Part shown: in pieces, positions 1 to 5,628 of the stretch | Layout: each line of letters starts with the position of its first letter | Numbering within the stretch: the stretch's first letter is position 1 | Assembly: GCA_020722645.1 (NCBI GenBank) | Contig: DYKL01000081.1 | Coordinates: forward strand, 1-11,305 | Direction: 5' to 3' | Source: Acetofilamentum sp. | Lineage (GTDB): Bacteria; Bacteroidota; Bacteroidia; Bacteroidales; JAFGUD01 | Length of the DNA: 11,305 nucleotides | Translations under genes and position numbers: made by a program | Notes under the pieces: generated by a model | What the model was told of the DNA's origin: nothing | What the model saw: only the letters and a program-made list of their open reading frames with translations | The model's database searches: none

Positions 1-26
1 TCCTTCGTTATCACTCAGGATGACGC
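1..26. repeat. Possible dispersed intergenic repeat, cut by the window edge
   Basis: On the minus strand this reads GCGTCATCCTGAG followed by TGATAACGAAGGA, and it runs off the window. It closely resembles the GTCATCCTGAGCGAAGCGAAGGATC-type sequence that I recall as a recurrent intergenic repeat in several bacterial genomes. The TCCT and AGGA arms could form the base of a hairpin. No second copy is visible in this window, so the repeat status rests on memory of the motif and not on a seen duplication. Confidence 0.35.
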
Positions 27-43
27 TAATTGAAAAATTAACG

Positions 44-64
44 AATTATTGTTTTATAATAATT
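44..64 (-). terminator. Weak AT-only hairpin after tsf
   Basis: AATTATT (44-50) and AATAATT (58-64) pair perfectly around a 7-base loop, about 10 bases beyond the tsf stop codon. The stem has no G-C pairs and the minus strand has no clear U-run right after it, so it is a poor intrinsic terminator. It may mark the end of the ribosomal operon, but the call is weak. Confidence 0.25.
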
Positions 65-73
65 TTTTTGATT

Positions 74-907
74 TTAGTCTCTTAAAGAGAACATTTTAAA
101 ATCTGTAATTGTCAAGTCTTTATCAACTGATTTCAGATAATCTTTTACAGACATTTTGTTATCTTTAATAAATGCTTGATTTAACAAAGTGCTTTCTTTG
201 AAAAATTTACCAAGACGACCTTGTGCAATTTTTTCAGCCATATCAGCCGGTTTGCCTTCGTTGATAGCAAGTTCTTTGCCGATTTCAATTTCTTTTTGGA
301 TAACATCTTGCGGTACAGATTTTTCGTCAAGAGCTACGGGTTTCATAGCAGTTGCCTGCATTGCAATGTCTTTTAGGACTACATCGCTGACACCTGATTT
401 GTTAGCAGCTACAATAGTTGCAATTTTTTTGTCAGAGTGAATGTAAAAACCTGTAGTTTCACCTTTAACTTTTCCGTAGTATCCTAAATCAATTTTTTCG
501 CCGATAACACCTGTCATATTGATAATTTCATCGCTGATTGTTCTGCCGTTAGAAAGTTTTAATTCTTTTAAACCATCAACGTTTTCGGGTAAGTTGTTTT
601 TAGCAATTTCGAGAATTTCTTCAGCATTTTTTATAAAATCTTGATTTTTAGCAACAAAATCAGTTTCGCAGTTAAGAGAAATCATCACTGCATATTTTTT
701 ATCGTTTGTTGTTTTTGCAATAACAACGCCTTCGGTTGCTTCTCTGTCAGCTCTGTTGCTTGCAACTTTTTGACCTTTTTTTCTTAATATTTCTATTGCA
801 GTGTCAAAATCACCTTCTGCTTCGGTTAATGCCTTTTTGCAATCCATCATACCGGCTCCGGTTATATGACGTAATTTTGCTACATCAGCTGCTGTAATAT
901 TTGCCAT
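74..907 (-). CDS. tsf: Translation elongation factor Ts
   Basis: EF-Ts is the cytoplasmic nucleotide-exchange factor that releases GDP from EF-Tu. The 277-residue protein has the N-terminal UBA-like domain (about 1-45, with the LRHITGAGMMDCKKAL signature). The EF-Tu-contacting TDFVAKN motif lies at residues 82-88, followed by the core domains. The near-C-terminal segment GRLGKFFKESTLLNQ is also typical. Length is close to the E. coli protein (about 283). The reading frame stays open 17 codons further upstream, to 958. The ATG at 907 is preferred because MANITAADV is the family N-terminus and the extension overlaps a hairpin between the genes. It is the last gene of rplM-rpsI-rpsB-tsf, 71 bases after rpsB. 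The hairpin in that gap, and a possible promoter inside it, could set tsf expression apart from rpsB. Confidence 0.97.
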   Translation of the reverse strand: MANITAADVAKLRHITGAGMMDCKKALTEAEGDFDTAIEILRKKGQKVASNRADREATEGVVIAKTTNDKKYAVMISLNCETDFVAKNQDFIKNAEEILEIAKNNLPENVDGLKELKLSNGRTISDEIINMTGVIGEKIDLGYYGKVKGETTGFYIHSDKKIATIVAANKSGVSDVVLKDIAMQATAMKPVALDEKSVPQDVIQKEIEIGKELAINEGKPADMAEKIAQGRLGKFFKESTLLNQAFIKDNKMSVKDYLKSVDKDLTITDFKMFSLRD

Positions 908-928
908 TTTTATAGTTTTTATTAGTTT

Positions 929-958
929 AAAATTTATTTTAAAAATAAGGCTGTTCAA
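929..958 (-). promoter_or_regulatory. Candidate secondary promoter for tsf
   Basis: On the minus strand a TTG (956-958) lies exactly 19 bases before TAAATTTT (929-936). This matches the Bacteroidota -33/-7 layout (TTG, 19-21 bp, TAnnTTTG) except that the final G is T. A transcript would start near 922, about 15 bases before the tsf ATG. The -33 sits in the loop and arm of the rpsB-tsf hairpin. AT-rich DNA gives such matches by chance, so confidence is low. Confidence 0.25.
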
Positions 959-971
959 TTAGAACAGCCTT
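947..971 (-). terminator. Strong hairpin between rpsB and tsf (attenuator or partial terminator)
   Basis: AAGGCTGTTC (947-956) pairs perfectly with GAACAGCCTT (962-971) around a 5-base loop, only 7 bases after the rpsB stop. On the minus strand the stem is followed by ATTTTTAAAA, an interrupted U-run. On the plus strand the following TTGTTTTTT is the better U-tract, but no gene is transcribed towards it there. A partial terminator, a processing site or a 3' stabiliser for rpsB mRNA are all possible. Confidence 0.5.
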
Positions 972-978
972 TTGTTTT

Positions 979-1788
979 TTATTCTTCGTTATCGGATTCT
1001 GTTTTATCAGAAACTTCTGTTTCGGCTGTTTGTTTCTTTTCAATCTTCTTTTTTACCGGTGTTTTTGTTCTTTTTACGTCTTTTTGTTTGTCTTTATCTA
1101 CTTTTCTTTCTTCAATACCTTCTTTTATAGCCTGAGTTATATAATCAATAACAAGTTCAATTGATTGAGATGCATCATCGTTTGAAGGGATAACATAATC
1201 AATTTGGCGAGGATTTGAATTAGTATCAACCATAGCAAAAATAGGCATTGCTAACTTTTGGGCTTCTCTGACGGCAATTTTTTCTTTTAAAACATCAACT
1301 ACAAAAATAGCAGCCGGAACTTTTGTCATATCAGATACACTGCCTAATCTTCTGTCTAGCTTTTCTTTTGAACGAGATAATTGTAAACGTTCTCTTTTTG
1401 ATAATTTTTCGAAAGTGCCGGTAGTTTCCATTTTTTCGATAGTGTTGATTTTTTTAATAGCACGTCTTAAAGTCTGGAAATTTGTTAGCATTCCACCCCA
1501 CCATCTTTCAGTGATATAGGGCATTCCTACTGATTTTACTTTGGTAGCAATAATTTCTTTTGCTTGTTTTTTTGTTGCAACGAACAAAATAGTTTTACCT
1601 GATTTTGCTATTTGTTTAATTGCTGCTGCTGCCTCGTCTAATTTTGCAAGGGTTTTGTGCAGGTCAATGATATGAATCCCGTTCCTTTCCATAAAAATAT
1701 ATGGTTCCATTGCAGGATTCCACTTTCTTTTAAGGTGTCCAAAATGTACACCCGCATCTAATAATTGTTGAAATGTTGGTTTTTGCAT
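979..1788 (-). CDS. rpsB: 30S ribosomal protein S2
   Basis: S2 is a small-subunit protein that assembles late on the 30S back and is needed for S1 binding in species that have S1. The protein shows the family N-terminus (LLDAGVHFGHLKRKWNP, about 10-25), then RNGIHIIDL, the FVATKKQA segment and the hallmark ERWWGGMLTNFQTLRRAI (94-111). VDTNSNPRQIDYVIPSNDDA follows near residues 188-206. Length is 269 because of a lysine-rich then acidic tail from about residue 226, beyond the folded core; such low-complexity tails vary freely in the family. The gene lies 177 bases after rpsI and 71 before tsf. I see no clear promoter in the upstream gap, so transcription probably reads through from the rplM promoter. 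Confidence 0.98.
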   Translation of the reverse strand: MQKPTFQQLLDAGVHFGHLKRKWNPAMEPYIFMERNGIHIIDLHKTLAKLDEAAAAIKQIAKSGKTILFVATKKQAKEIIATKVKSVGMPYITERWWGGMLTNFQTLRRAIKKINTIEKMETTGTFEKLSKRERLQLSRSKEKLDRRLGSVSDMTKVPAAIFVVDVLKEKIAVREAQKLAMPIFAMVDTNSNPRQIDYVIPSNDDASQSIELVIDYITQAIKEGIEERKVDKDKQKDVKRTKTPVKKKIEKKQTAETEVSDKTESDNEE

Positions 1789-1831
1789 TTTTTTACTTGT
1801 TTTTTAGAATTACTGTTTACGTTCCTAGTGT

Positions 1832-1902
1832 AAGCAATCATTTGGTAGTTTTCATTTAAAATTTTTGACTGTATGATATTAGATTTAAGATTGCTAATCT
1901 AA
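1832..1902 (-). promoter_or_regulatory. Leader-like region before rpsB with competing inverted repeats
   Basis: The gap 1789-1965 has no gene. It holds AGCAATC (1833-1839), which can pair with GATTGCT (1889-1895). The second arm overlaps sequences that can instead pair locally: TTAGATT (1879-1885) or AGATT (1888-1892) with AATCTAA (1896-1902). Mutually exclusive pairings ahead of a ribosomal-protein gene suggest, but do not prove, an S2-type autoregulatory leader as known for rpsB in other bacteria. Confidence 0.25.
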
Positions 1903-1937
1903 AATCCAATTTTTAAATCCGAAATTTTTATGAAAAG

Positions 1938-1952
1938 TCCAAACAATTTGGA
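1938..1952 (-). terminator. Small hairpin after rpsI
   Basis: TCCAAA (1938-1943) pairs with TTTGGA (1947-1952) across a 3-base loop, 13 bases past the rpsI stop. On the minus strand it is followed by CTTTTCAT, a short U-rich run. The stem is too short for efficient termination, but it could attenuate transcription into rpsB or protect the rplM-rpsI 3' end. Confidence 0.25.
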
Positions 1953-1965
1953 TACTAAACAATAA

Positions 1966-2355
1966 TTAACGTTTAGAAAATTGAAATTGTTTTCTTGCAC
2001 CGGGTTGGCCGGGTTTTTTACGTTCTTTGACTCGTGGGTCACGAGTAACAAAGCCGGCTTTACGCAATGCGGATTTGTTATCAGCGTTTAATTCGATTAA
2101 AGCTCTCGAAATTGCTAGGCGAATAGCTTCAGCTTGACCTGTAGAACCGCCACCTACAACTTTGATTCTTACATCAAATTTTTCTGCTGCTTCTAATAAA
2201 TTTAAAGGTTGCATTACAATGTACTGATAACGTTTTTCAGAAAAATATTCATCAAATTTTCTGTCGTTTATTGTGATGTTCCCTTTGCCTTCTTGCAAAA
2301 TAACTCTTGCAACAGCCGCTTTACGTCTTCCGGTTGTGTTAATAATTCCTTCCAT
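1966..2355 (-). CDS. rpsI: 30S ribosomal protein S9
   Basis: S9 is a small-subunit head protein whose C-terminal tail reaches the P-site tRNA. The sequence has the family N-terminal GRRKAAVARV block (9-18), the VVGGGSTGQAEAIRLAISRAL block in the middle, and RDPRVKERKKPGQPGARK before the end. It finishes with the invariant SKR tail whose terminal arginine contacts P-site tRNA. The length of 129 is typical. It starts 5 bases after rplM ends, the conserved L13-S9 pair, so the two are co-transcribed and probably translationally coupled. Confidence 0.98.
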   Translation of the reverse strand: MEGIINTTGRRKAAVARVILQEGKGNITINDRKFDEYFSEKRYQYIVMQPLNLLEAAEKFDVRIKVVGGGSTGQAEAIRLAISRALIELNADNKSALRKAGFVTRDPRVKERKKPGQPGARKQFQFSKR

Positions 2356-2360
2356 AATTG

Positions 2361-2816
2361 CTATTTAATATCTGAAATATTTATTGGTTTTGGGTTTTGT
2401 GCTTGTTGTTTATGTTCGCTTCCGACATATACTTTCATATTATGAAATACTTTTCTGCCCAGACGATTATTTGGTAACATACCTCTTACAGCTCTTTCGA
2501 TAATTTTTCGAGGGTCTTTTTTCAGAACATCCATTGGACTTTCTATTCTTTGACCTCCCGGATATCCGGTATGACGAATGTATTGTTTGTCTGTTAGTTT
2601 TTTTCCGCTGAACTTAATTTTTTCGCAATTGATTATTACAACATTATCTCCGCAATCTACATGGGGAGTAAAACTTGTTTTGTGTTTTCCTCTTAAAATC
2701 ATTGCGACTGCAGTTGCTAAACGTCCTAAAACTACATCTTGGGCATCTATCAAAAACCATTCTTTTGAAACAGTTTGGTTATTGGCTGATATTGTCTTAT
2801 AGCTCAATGTATCCAC
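2361..2816 (-). CDS. rplM: 50S ribosomal protein L13
   Basis: L13 is an early-assembling large-subunit protein that binds 23S rRNA. The 151-residue protein has the family's DAQDVVLGRLATAVAMILRGK block (24-44), TPHVDCGDNVVIINCEKI (52-69), the RHTGYPGGQ motif and RGMLPNNRLGRK near residues 110-121. The start is a GTG (2814-2816). It is preferred because MDTLSYKTISAN matches the N-terminus I know from Bacteroides-type L13, and there is no better ATG nearby. It is the first gene of the four-gene operon, with a well-placed promoter about 50 bases upstream. No Shine-Dalgarno sequence is visible, as usual in this phylum. Confidence 0.97.
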   Translation of the reverse strand: MDTLSYKTISANNQTVSKEWFLIDAQDVVLGRLATAVAMILRGKHKTSFTPHVDCGDNVVIINCEKIKFSGKKLTDKQYIRHTGYPGGQRIESPMDVLKKDPRKIIERAVRGMLPNNRLGRKVFHNMKVYVGSEHKQQAQNPKPINISDIK

Positions 2817-2863
2817 TTTTTCTTATTTTTATTTGTTACTAATTCTTTATAATTTTGGAGTTG

Positions 2864-2893
2864 CAAAAGTAAAATTTATTTTTTAATTAACAA
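2864..2893 (-). promoter_or_regulatory. Bacteroidota-type promoter of the rplM operon
   Basis: The minus strand has TTG (2891-2893), a 19-base spacer and TACTTTTG (2864-2871). These are a full match to the TAnnTTTG -7 element and the -33 TTG of the main Bacteroidota sigma factor. Transcription should begin near 2857, leaving a leader of about 40 bases before the GTG start of rplM. This is the best promoter match in the window. Confidence 0.55.
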
Positions 2894-2994
2894 TCAATAA
2901 TATTATTTTTTGTTGATAAGTTTTTTAAATTATCTGTAAATCAATGAATTATTTTTTAAAAAAAATCGAAATGTTTTTTTCTTTTATTTTTCTC

Positions 2995-3002
2995 TAATTT
3001 TG
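2995..3002 (+). promoter_or_regulatory. -7 element of a probable uvrC promoter
   Basis: TAATTTTG is an exact TAnnTTTG match 13 bases before the uvrC ATG. The leader would then be only a handful of bases. No TTG is found at the expected -33 distance; the region is mostly T. It is divergent from the rplM promoter, within the 199-bp AT-rich gap 2817-3015, where I see no gene. Confidence 0.35.
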
Positions 3003-3015
3003 TTGGATATTTTTT

Positions 3016-4824
3016 ATGATGAAAATTGATAAACTTAAAAATATTGCATTAAATCTGCCTCAAAAGCCAGGGGTTTATCAATTTTTCGACAATTCAGGTA
3101 ATATTATTTATGTTGGAAAGGCTAAAAACCTTAAACATAGAGTAAATTCTTATTTCAATAAAACTTTAGACCGTACAAAAACTATCTTGCTTGTAAGACA
3201 AATTGATGATATTAAGTTTATTACGGTTGAAACTGAAACTGATGCTTTTTTACTTGAAAATACTTTAATTAAAAAGTATAAACCAAAATATAATATTCAA
3301 CTCAAAGATGATAAAAGTTATCCTTGGATTGTTATAAAAAATGAATGTTTCCCGAGAGTTTTTTACACAAGAAATATAATCAAAGACGGTTCGGAATACT
3401 ACGGTCCTTATACGTCAATAAATCTTGTCAGGACAATGATTTCTATGTTTAAAAAACTTTTTAAAATCAGAACTTGTAAATTAAATTTAACCCCTGAATC
3501 TATTAAACAAAAAAAATTCAAAGAGTGTTTGCAGTTTCATATTAAAAACTGTCTTGCTCCTTGTATTTCAATGCAAACAGAAGAAGACTATAATGCTAAC
3601 ATCGACAAAATAAGAAAAATTTTAAAAGGAAATGTAAATGTAGTTATTGATGAACTAAAAAAACAGATGTTTCAAGCCGCTAGTGTTTTAAATTTTGAGA
3701 AAGCCGAAGATATTAAAATAAAAACCGAACTGCTCGAAAATTATCAGAGTCGTTCAACAGTCGTTAATGCAAATATTGAAAATATAGACGTATATTCAAT
3801 AAGTTCATCTGAAAAATATGCTTATGTTAATTTTTTGAAATTAATCAGCGGCAAAATTGTTCAGGCTTATTCAATGGAAATTAAAAAACAGTTGGACGAA
3901 ACCGACAAAGAAATTCTTGAAAAAGCAATTATTGATATTAAAAATAACATTCAGCAGGGAATTAGTAATGCAAAAGAAATTTTAATTCCTTTCAGAATTG
4001 ATTTGGAAATAGAAGGAATAAATTTTAAAATTCCGCAAAAAGGTATTAAAAAAGAATTGTTAAATTTATCTGAAAGAAATCTGAAATATTACAGACTTGA
4101 CAAAGAACGACAAAGAAGTCAAATAGACCCGAACAGAAGAAGCAACGAAATTTTGGAACGTATGCAAAAGGACTTGAATCTGAAAAAATTACCTGTTCAT
4201 ATTGAATGCTTTGACAATTCTAATTTGCAAGGCACAAATGCTGTTTCTTCCTGCGTAGTTTTTAAAAACGGAAAGCCAAGTAAAAAAGATTATCGTAAAT
4301 TCAATGTCAAAACAGTTGAAGGTCCTGACGATTTTGCTACTATGAAAGAAGTTATCTTCAGAAGGTACAAAAGATTGGTGGACGAAGAACAGGAGTTGCC
4401 TCAATTAATAATAATTGACGGTGGTAAAGGTCAGCTTTCTGCTGCGATTGAAAGTTTAATAGAATTGGATTTAATAGGAAAATTAGAGATTATTTCAATT
4501 GCAAAACGTTTAGAAGAAATTTTTAAACCAAACGACCCAATACCTTTATATATAGACAAAAATTCATCTACATTAAAAATTATACAACACGCAAGAGACG
4601 AGGCTCATCGTTTTGGAATAAGCTTTCACAGACAAAAAAGGAGCAAAGAAATGATAAAAAGTCAATTAACCGAAATCAATGGAATTGGCGAAAAAAGTAT
4701 GGAAAAACTTATAAGGCATTTCGGCAGTATTGAAAAAGTCAAAGAAGCCTCTGTGGACGAACTTTATGAATTACTCGGAAAATCAAAAGGAGAAATAGTT
4801 TATAATATTTACAACAAAAAATGA
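3016..4824 (+). CDS. uvrC: UvrABC excinuclease subunit C
   Basis: UvrC makes both incisions around a DNA lesion marked by UvrA/UvrB in nucleotide excision repair. Domains are complete and in order. The N-terminal GIY-YIG nuclease (about 15-95) has G19-V-Y, Y32-V-G, R42 and metal-binding E81. A cysteine set C154, C171, C179 and C183 matches the [4Fe-4S] cluster known for UvrC. The UVR helix pair that binds UvrB lies at about 210-245. The RNase H-like 5'-incision nuclease has the catalytic triad D400 (FDNSN), D468 (IIDGGKGQ) and H531 (DEAHRFG). A C-terminal helix-hairpin-helix (INGIGEKSMEKLIRHFGS) follows. The length of 602 is normal. The first two codons are both ATG, so the start could be 3016 or 3019. 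The gene stands alone on its strand and shows no sign of damage. Confidence 0.98.
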   Translation: MMKIDKLKNIALNLPQKPGVYQFFDNSGNIIYVGKAKNLKHRVNSYFNKTLDRTKTILLVRQIDDIKFITVETETDAFLLENTLIKKYKPKYNIQLKDDKSYPWIVIKNECFPRVFYTRNIIKDGSEYYGPYTSINLVRTMISMFKKLFKIRTCKLNLTPESIKQKKFKECLQFHIKNCLAPCISMQTEEDYNANIDKIRKILKGNVNVVIDELKKQMFQAASVLNFEKAEDIKIKTELLENYQSRSTVVNANIENIDVYSISSSEKYAYVNFLKLISGKIVQAYSMEIKKQLDETDKEILEKAIIDIKNNIQQGISNAKEILIPFRIDLEIEGINFKIPQKGIKKELLNLSERNLKYYRLDKERQRSQIDPNRRSNEILERMQKDLNLKKLPVHIECFDNSNLQGTNAVSSCVVFKNGKPSKKDYRKFNVKTVEGPDDFATMKEVIFRRYKRLVDEEQELPQLIIIDGGKGQLSAAIESLIELDLIGKLEIISIAKRLEEIFKPNDPIPLYIDKNSSTLKIIQHARDEAHRFGISFHRQKRSKEMIKSQLTEINGIGEKSMEKLIRHFGSIEKVKEASVDELYELLGKSKGEIVYNIYNKK

Positions 4825-4830
4825 TACTGA

Positions 4831-4926
4831 TTTAAACCTGTTGATTTTGTCGGTGTCCCCACCGACAAAAGTATGTATTACAGACATTTCATGTGTCCGC
4901 ACCTGAAATGTCAACGGTTTTAAACC
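4831..4926. repeat. Structured intergenic element: two hairpins inside an outer stem, flanked by an 8-bp direct repeat
   Basis: Hairpin A (4845-4870) pairs TTTTGTCGGTG with CACCGACAAAA, 11 perfect pairs with a TCCC loop (GGGA, a GNRA loop, on the minus strand). Hairpin B (4883-4912) pairs GACATTTCA with TGAAATGTC, 9 perfect pairs, then after one mismatch GTG with CAC around TCCG. The two tips are nearly identical (GTGTCCCCAC and GTGTCCGCAC). TTTAAACCTGTTGA (4831-4844) can pair with TCAACGGTTTTAAA (4911-4924) with two bulges, giving a three-way-junction shape. TTTAAACC occurs at both ends (4831-4838, 4919-4926), like a target-site duplication. Neither strand has a U-run after the stems, so this is not a standard terminator. 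It lies between the convergent ends of uvrC and the hydrolase gene. Its function is unknown: small mobile repeat, REP-like element or structured RNA are options. Confidence 0.6.
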
Positions 4927-4942
4927 AAGACTCAAGAAATGA

Positions 4943-5575
4943 CTACAAAAACGGGTTATTTCTTTTTTCTGTTCCTATGGTTGTGTCAATTCCGTGCCCG
5001 GGATAAACAATGAAATCGTCGGGTAAGGACATAATTTTATGGTTTATACTTTCAAGTAAAATGTCTAAATCGCCGCCGGGCAAATCAGTTCTTCCAATAG
5101 AATCTTTAAAAAGAACGTCGCCTGTTATTATGAATTTGTCTTGAACAGAATAAAAAGCTAAATGACCTGTTGTATGACCGGGAACTTTAAAAATATTGAT
5201 TTTGCTGCTGCCGAATTTTATTTCGTCTTTTTCTGATATGTATTTGTCAATTTTAGGGGCTTCTTTAATATCAAAACCATACATTTCACCAACCTGAACT
5301 GCTGTCTCTAAAAGATATTCGTCTGATTTAGAGGCATAAAATTTTATTTTATAAGTTTTTTTGAGAAAATTAATGCCTAAAATATGGTCTATATGACAAT
5401 GTGTATTTATTATTTTAGTGGGTTTCAATTTATTTTTGCTTATTATTTCAATAAAGTCTTTTTCTTCATCTTCTCCAAACATTCCCGGGTCAACAATAAT
5501 GGTTTCTTTGTTTTTGTCTATAAGCAAGTATGTGTTTTCTGAAAAGCTGTTGAATGTTAATTGTACAATTTCCAT
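4943..5575 (-). CDS. Metallo-beta-lactamase-fold hydrolase, YcbL/glyoxalase-II-like
   Basis: This is a cytoplasmic single-domain metallo-hydrolase of 210 residues. The binuclear metal site is complete: THCHIDH (H59, H61, D63, H64), H134 in VPGHTTGH, D153 in TGDVLF and H194 in YPGHG. The SIGRTDLPGG segment and the C-terminal RNNPFL are typical of the YcbL branch of glyoxalase-II-like proteins. It lacks the C-terminal helical domain that true glyoxalase II uses to bind glutathione. The substrate is therefore probably a thioester or related small ester, but cannot be read from sequence. The gene is monocistronic, convergent with uvrC across the structured element. It is divergent from the glycosyltransferase cluster over only 53 bases, and has its own candidate -7 element. 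Confidence 0.9.
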   Translation of the reverse strand: MEIVQLTFNSFSENTYLLIDKNKETIIVDPGMFGEDEEKDFIEIISKNKLKPTKIINTHCHIDHILGINFLKKTYKIKFYASKSDEYLLETAVQVGEMYGFDIKEAPKIDKYISEKDEIKFGSSKINIFKVPGHTTGHLAFYSVQDKFIITGDVLFKDSIGRTDLPGGDLDILLESINHKIMSLPDDFIVYPGHGIDTTIGTEKRNNPFL

Positions 5576-5594
5576 TTTATAAGATTTTATTTTT

Positions 5595-5602
5595 CAAAAA
5601 TA
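5595..5602 (-). promoter_or_regulatory. -7 element of a probable hydrolase-gene promoter
   Basis: TATTTTTG on the minus strand matches TAnnTTTG exactly and lies 19 bases before the hydrolase ATG. The nearest upstream TTG (5617-5619) is only 14 bases away, short of the usual 19-21, so the -33 part is not convincing. The 53-base gap is too small for two full non-overlapping promoters, so the divergent units probably share it. Confidence 0.35.
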
Positions 5603-5608
5603 AAAAAT

Positions 5609-5616
5609 TTACTTTG
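5609..5616 (+). promoter_or_regulatory. Possible -7 element for the glycan cluster
   Basis: TTACTTTG matches TAnnTTTG at all defined positions except the second base, and lies 12 bases before the first glycosyltransferase ATG. No -33 TTG is found at the right distance. A run of nine A residues directly precedes and includes the start codon's A, a common A-rich initiation region in this phylum. Confidence 0.2.
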
Positions 5617-5628
5617 CAATAAAAAAAA

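Noticed and set aside
189..440. Plus-strand open frame opposite tsf
   Set aside because: It is a shadow of a certain gene on the other strand, with no recognisable domain and no start signal.
908..958. 17-codon N-terminal extension of EF-Ts in the open frame
   Set aside because: It is not part of the EF-Ts family, it overlaps the intergenic hairpin, and MANITAADV at 907 is the usual start.
4845..4870. Intrinsic terminator of uvrC
   Set aside because: The stem is strong, but it is followed by GTATGTATT on the plus strand and ATCAACAGG on the minus strand, with no U-tract.
4831..4926. Hammerhead or other known self-cleaving ribozyme
   Set aside because: The three-way-junction shape prompted the check, but the CUGANGA core with matching GAAA is absent on both strands as far as I can read.
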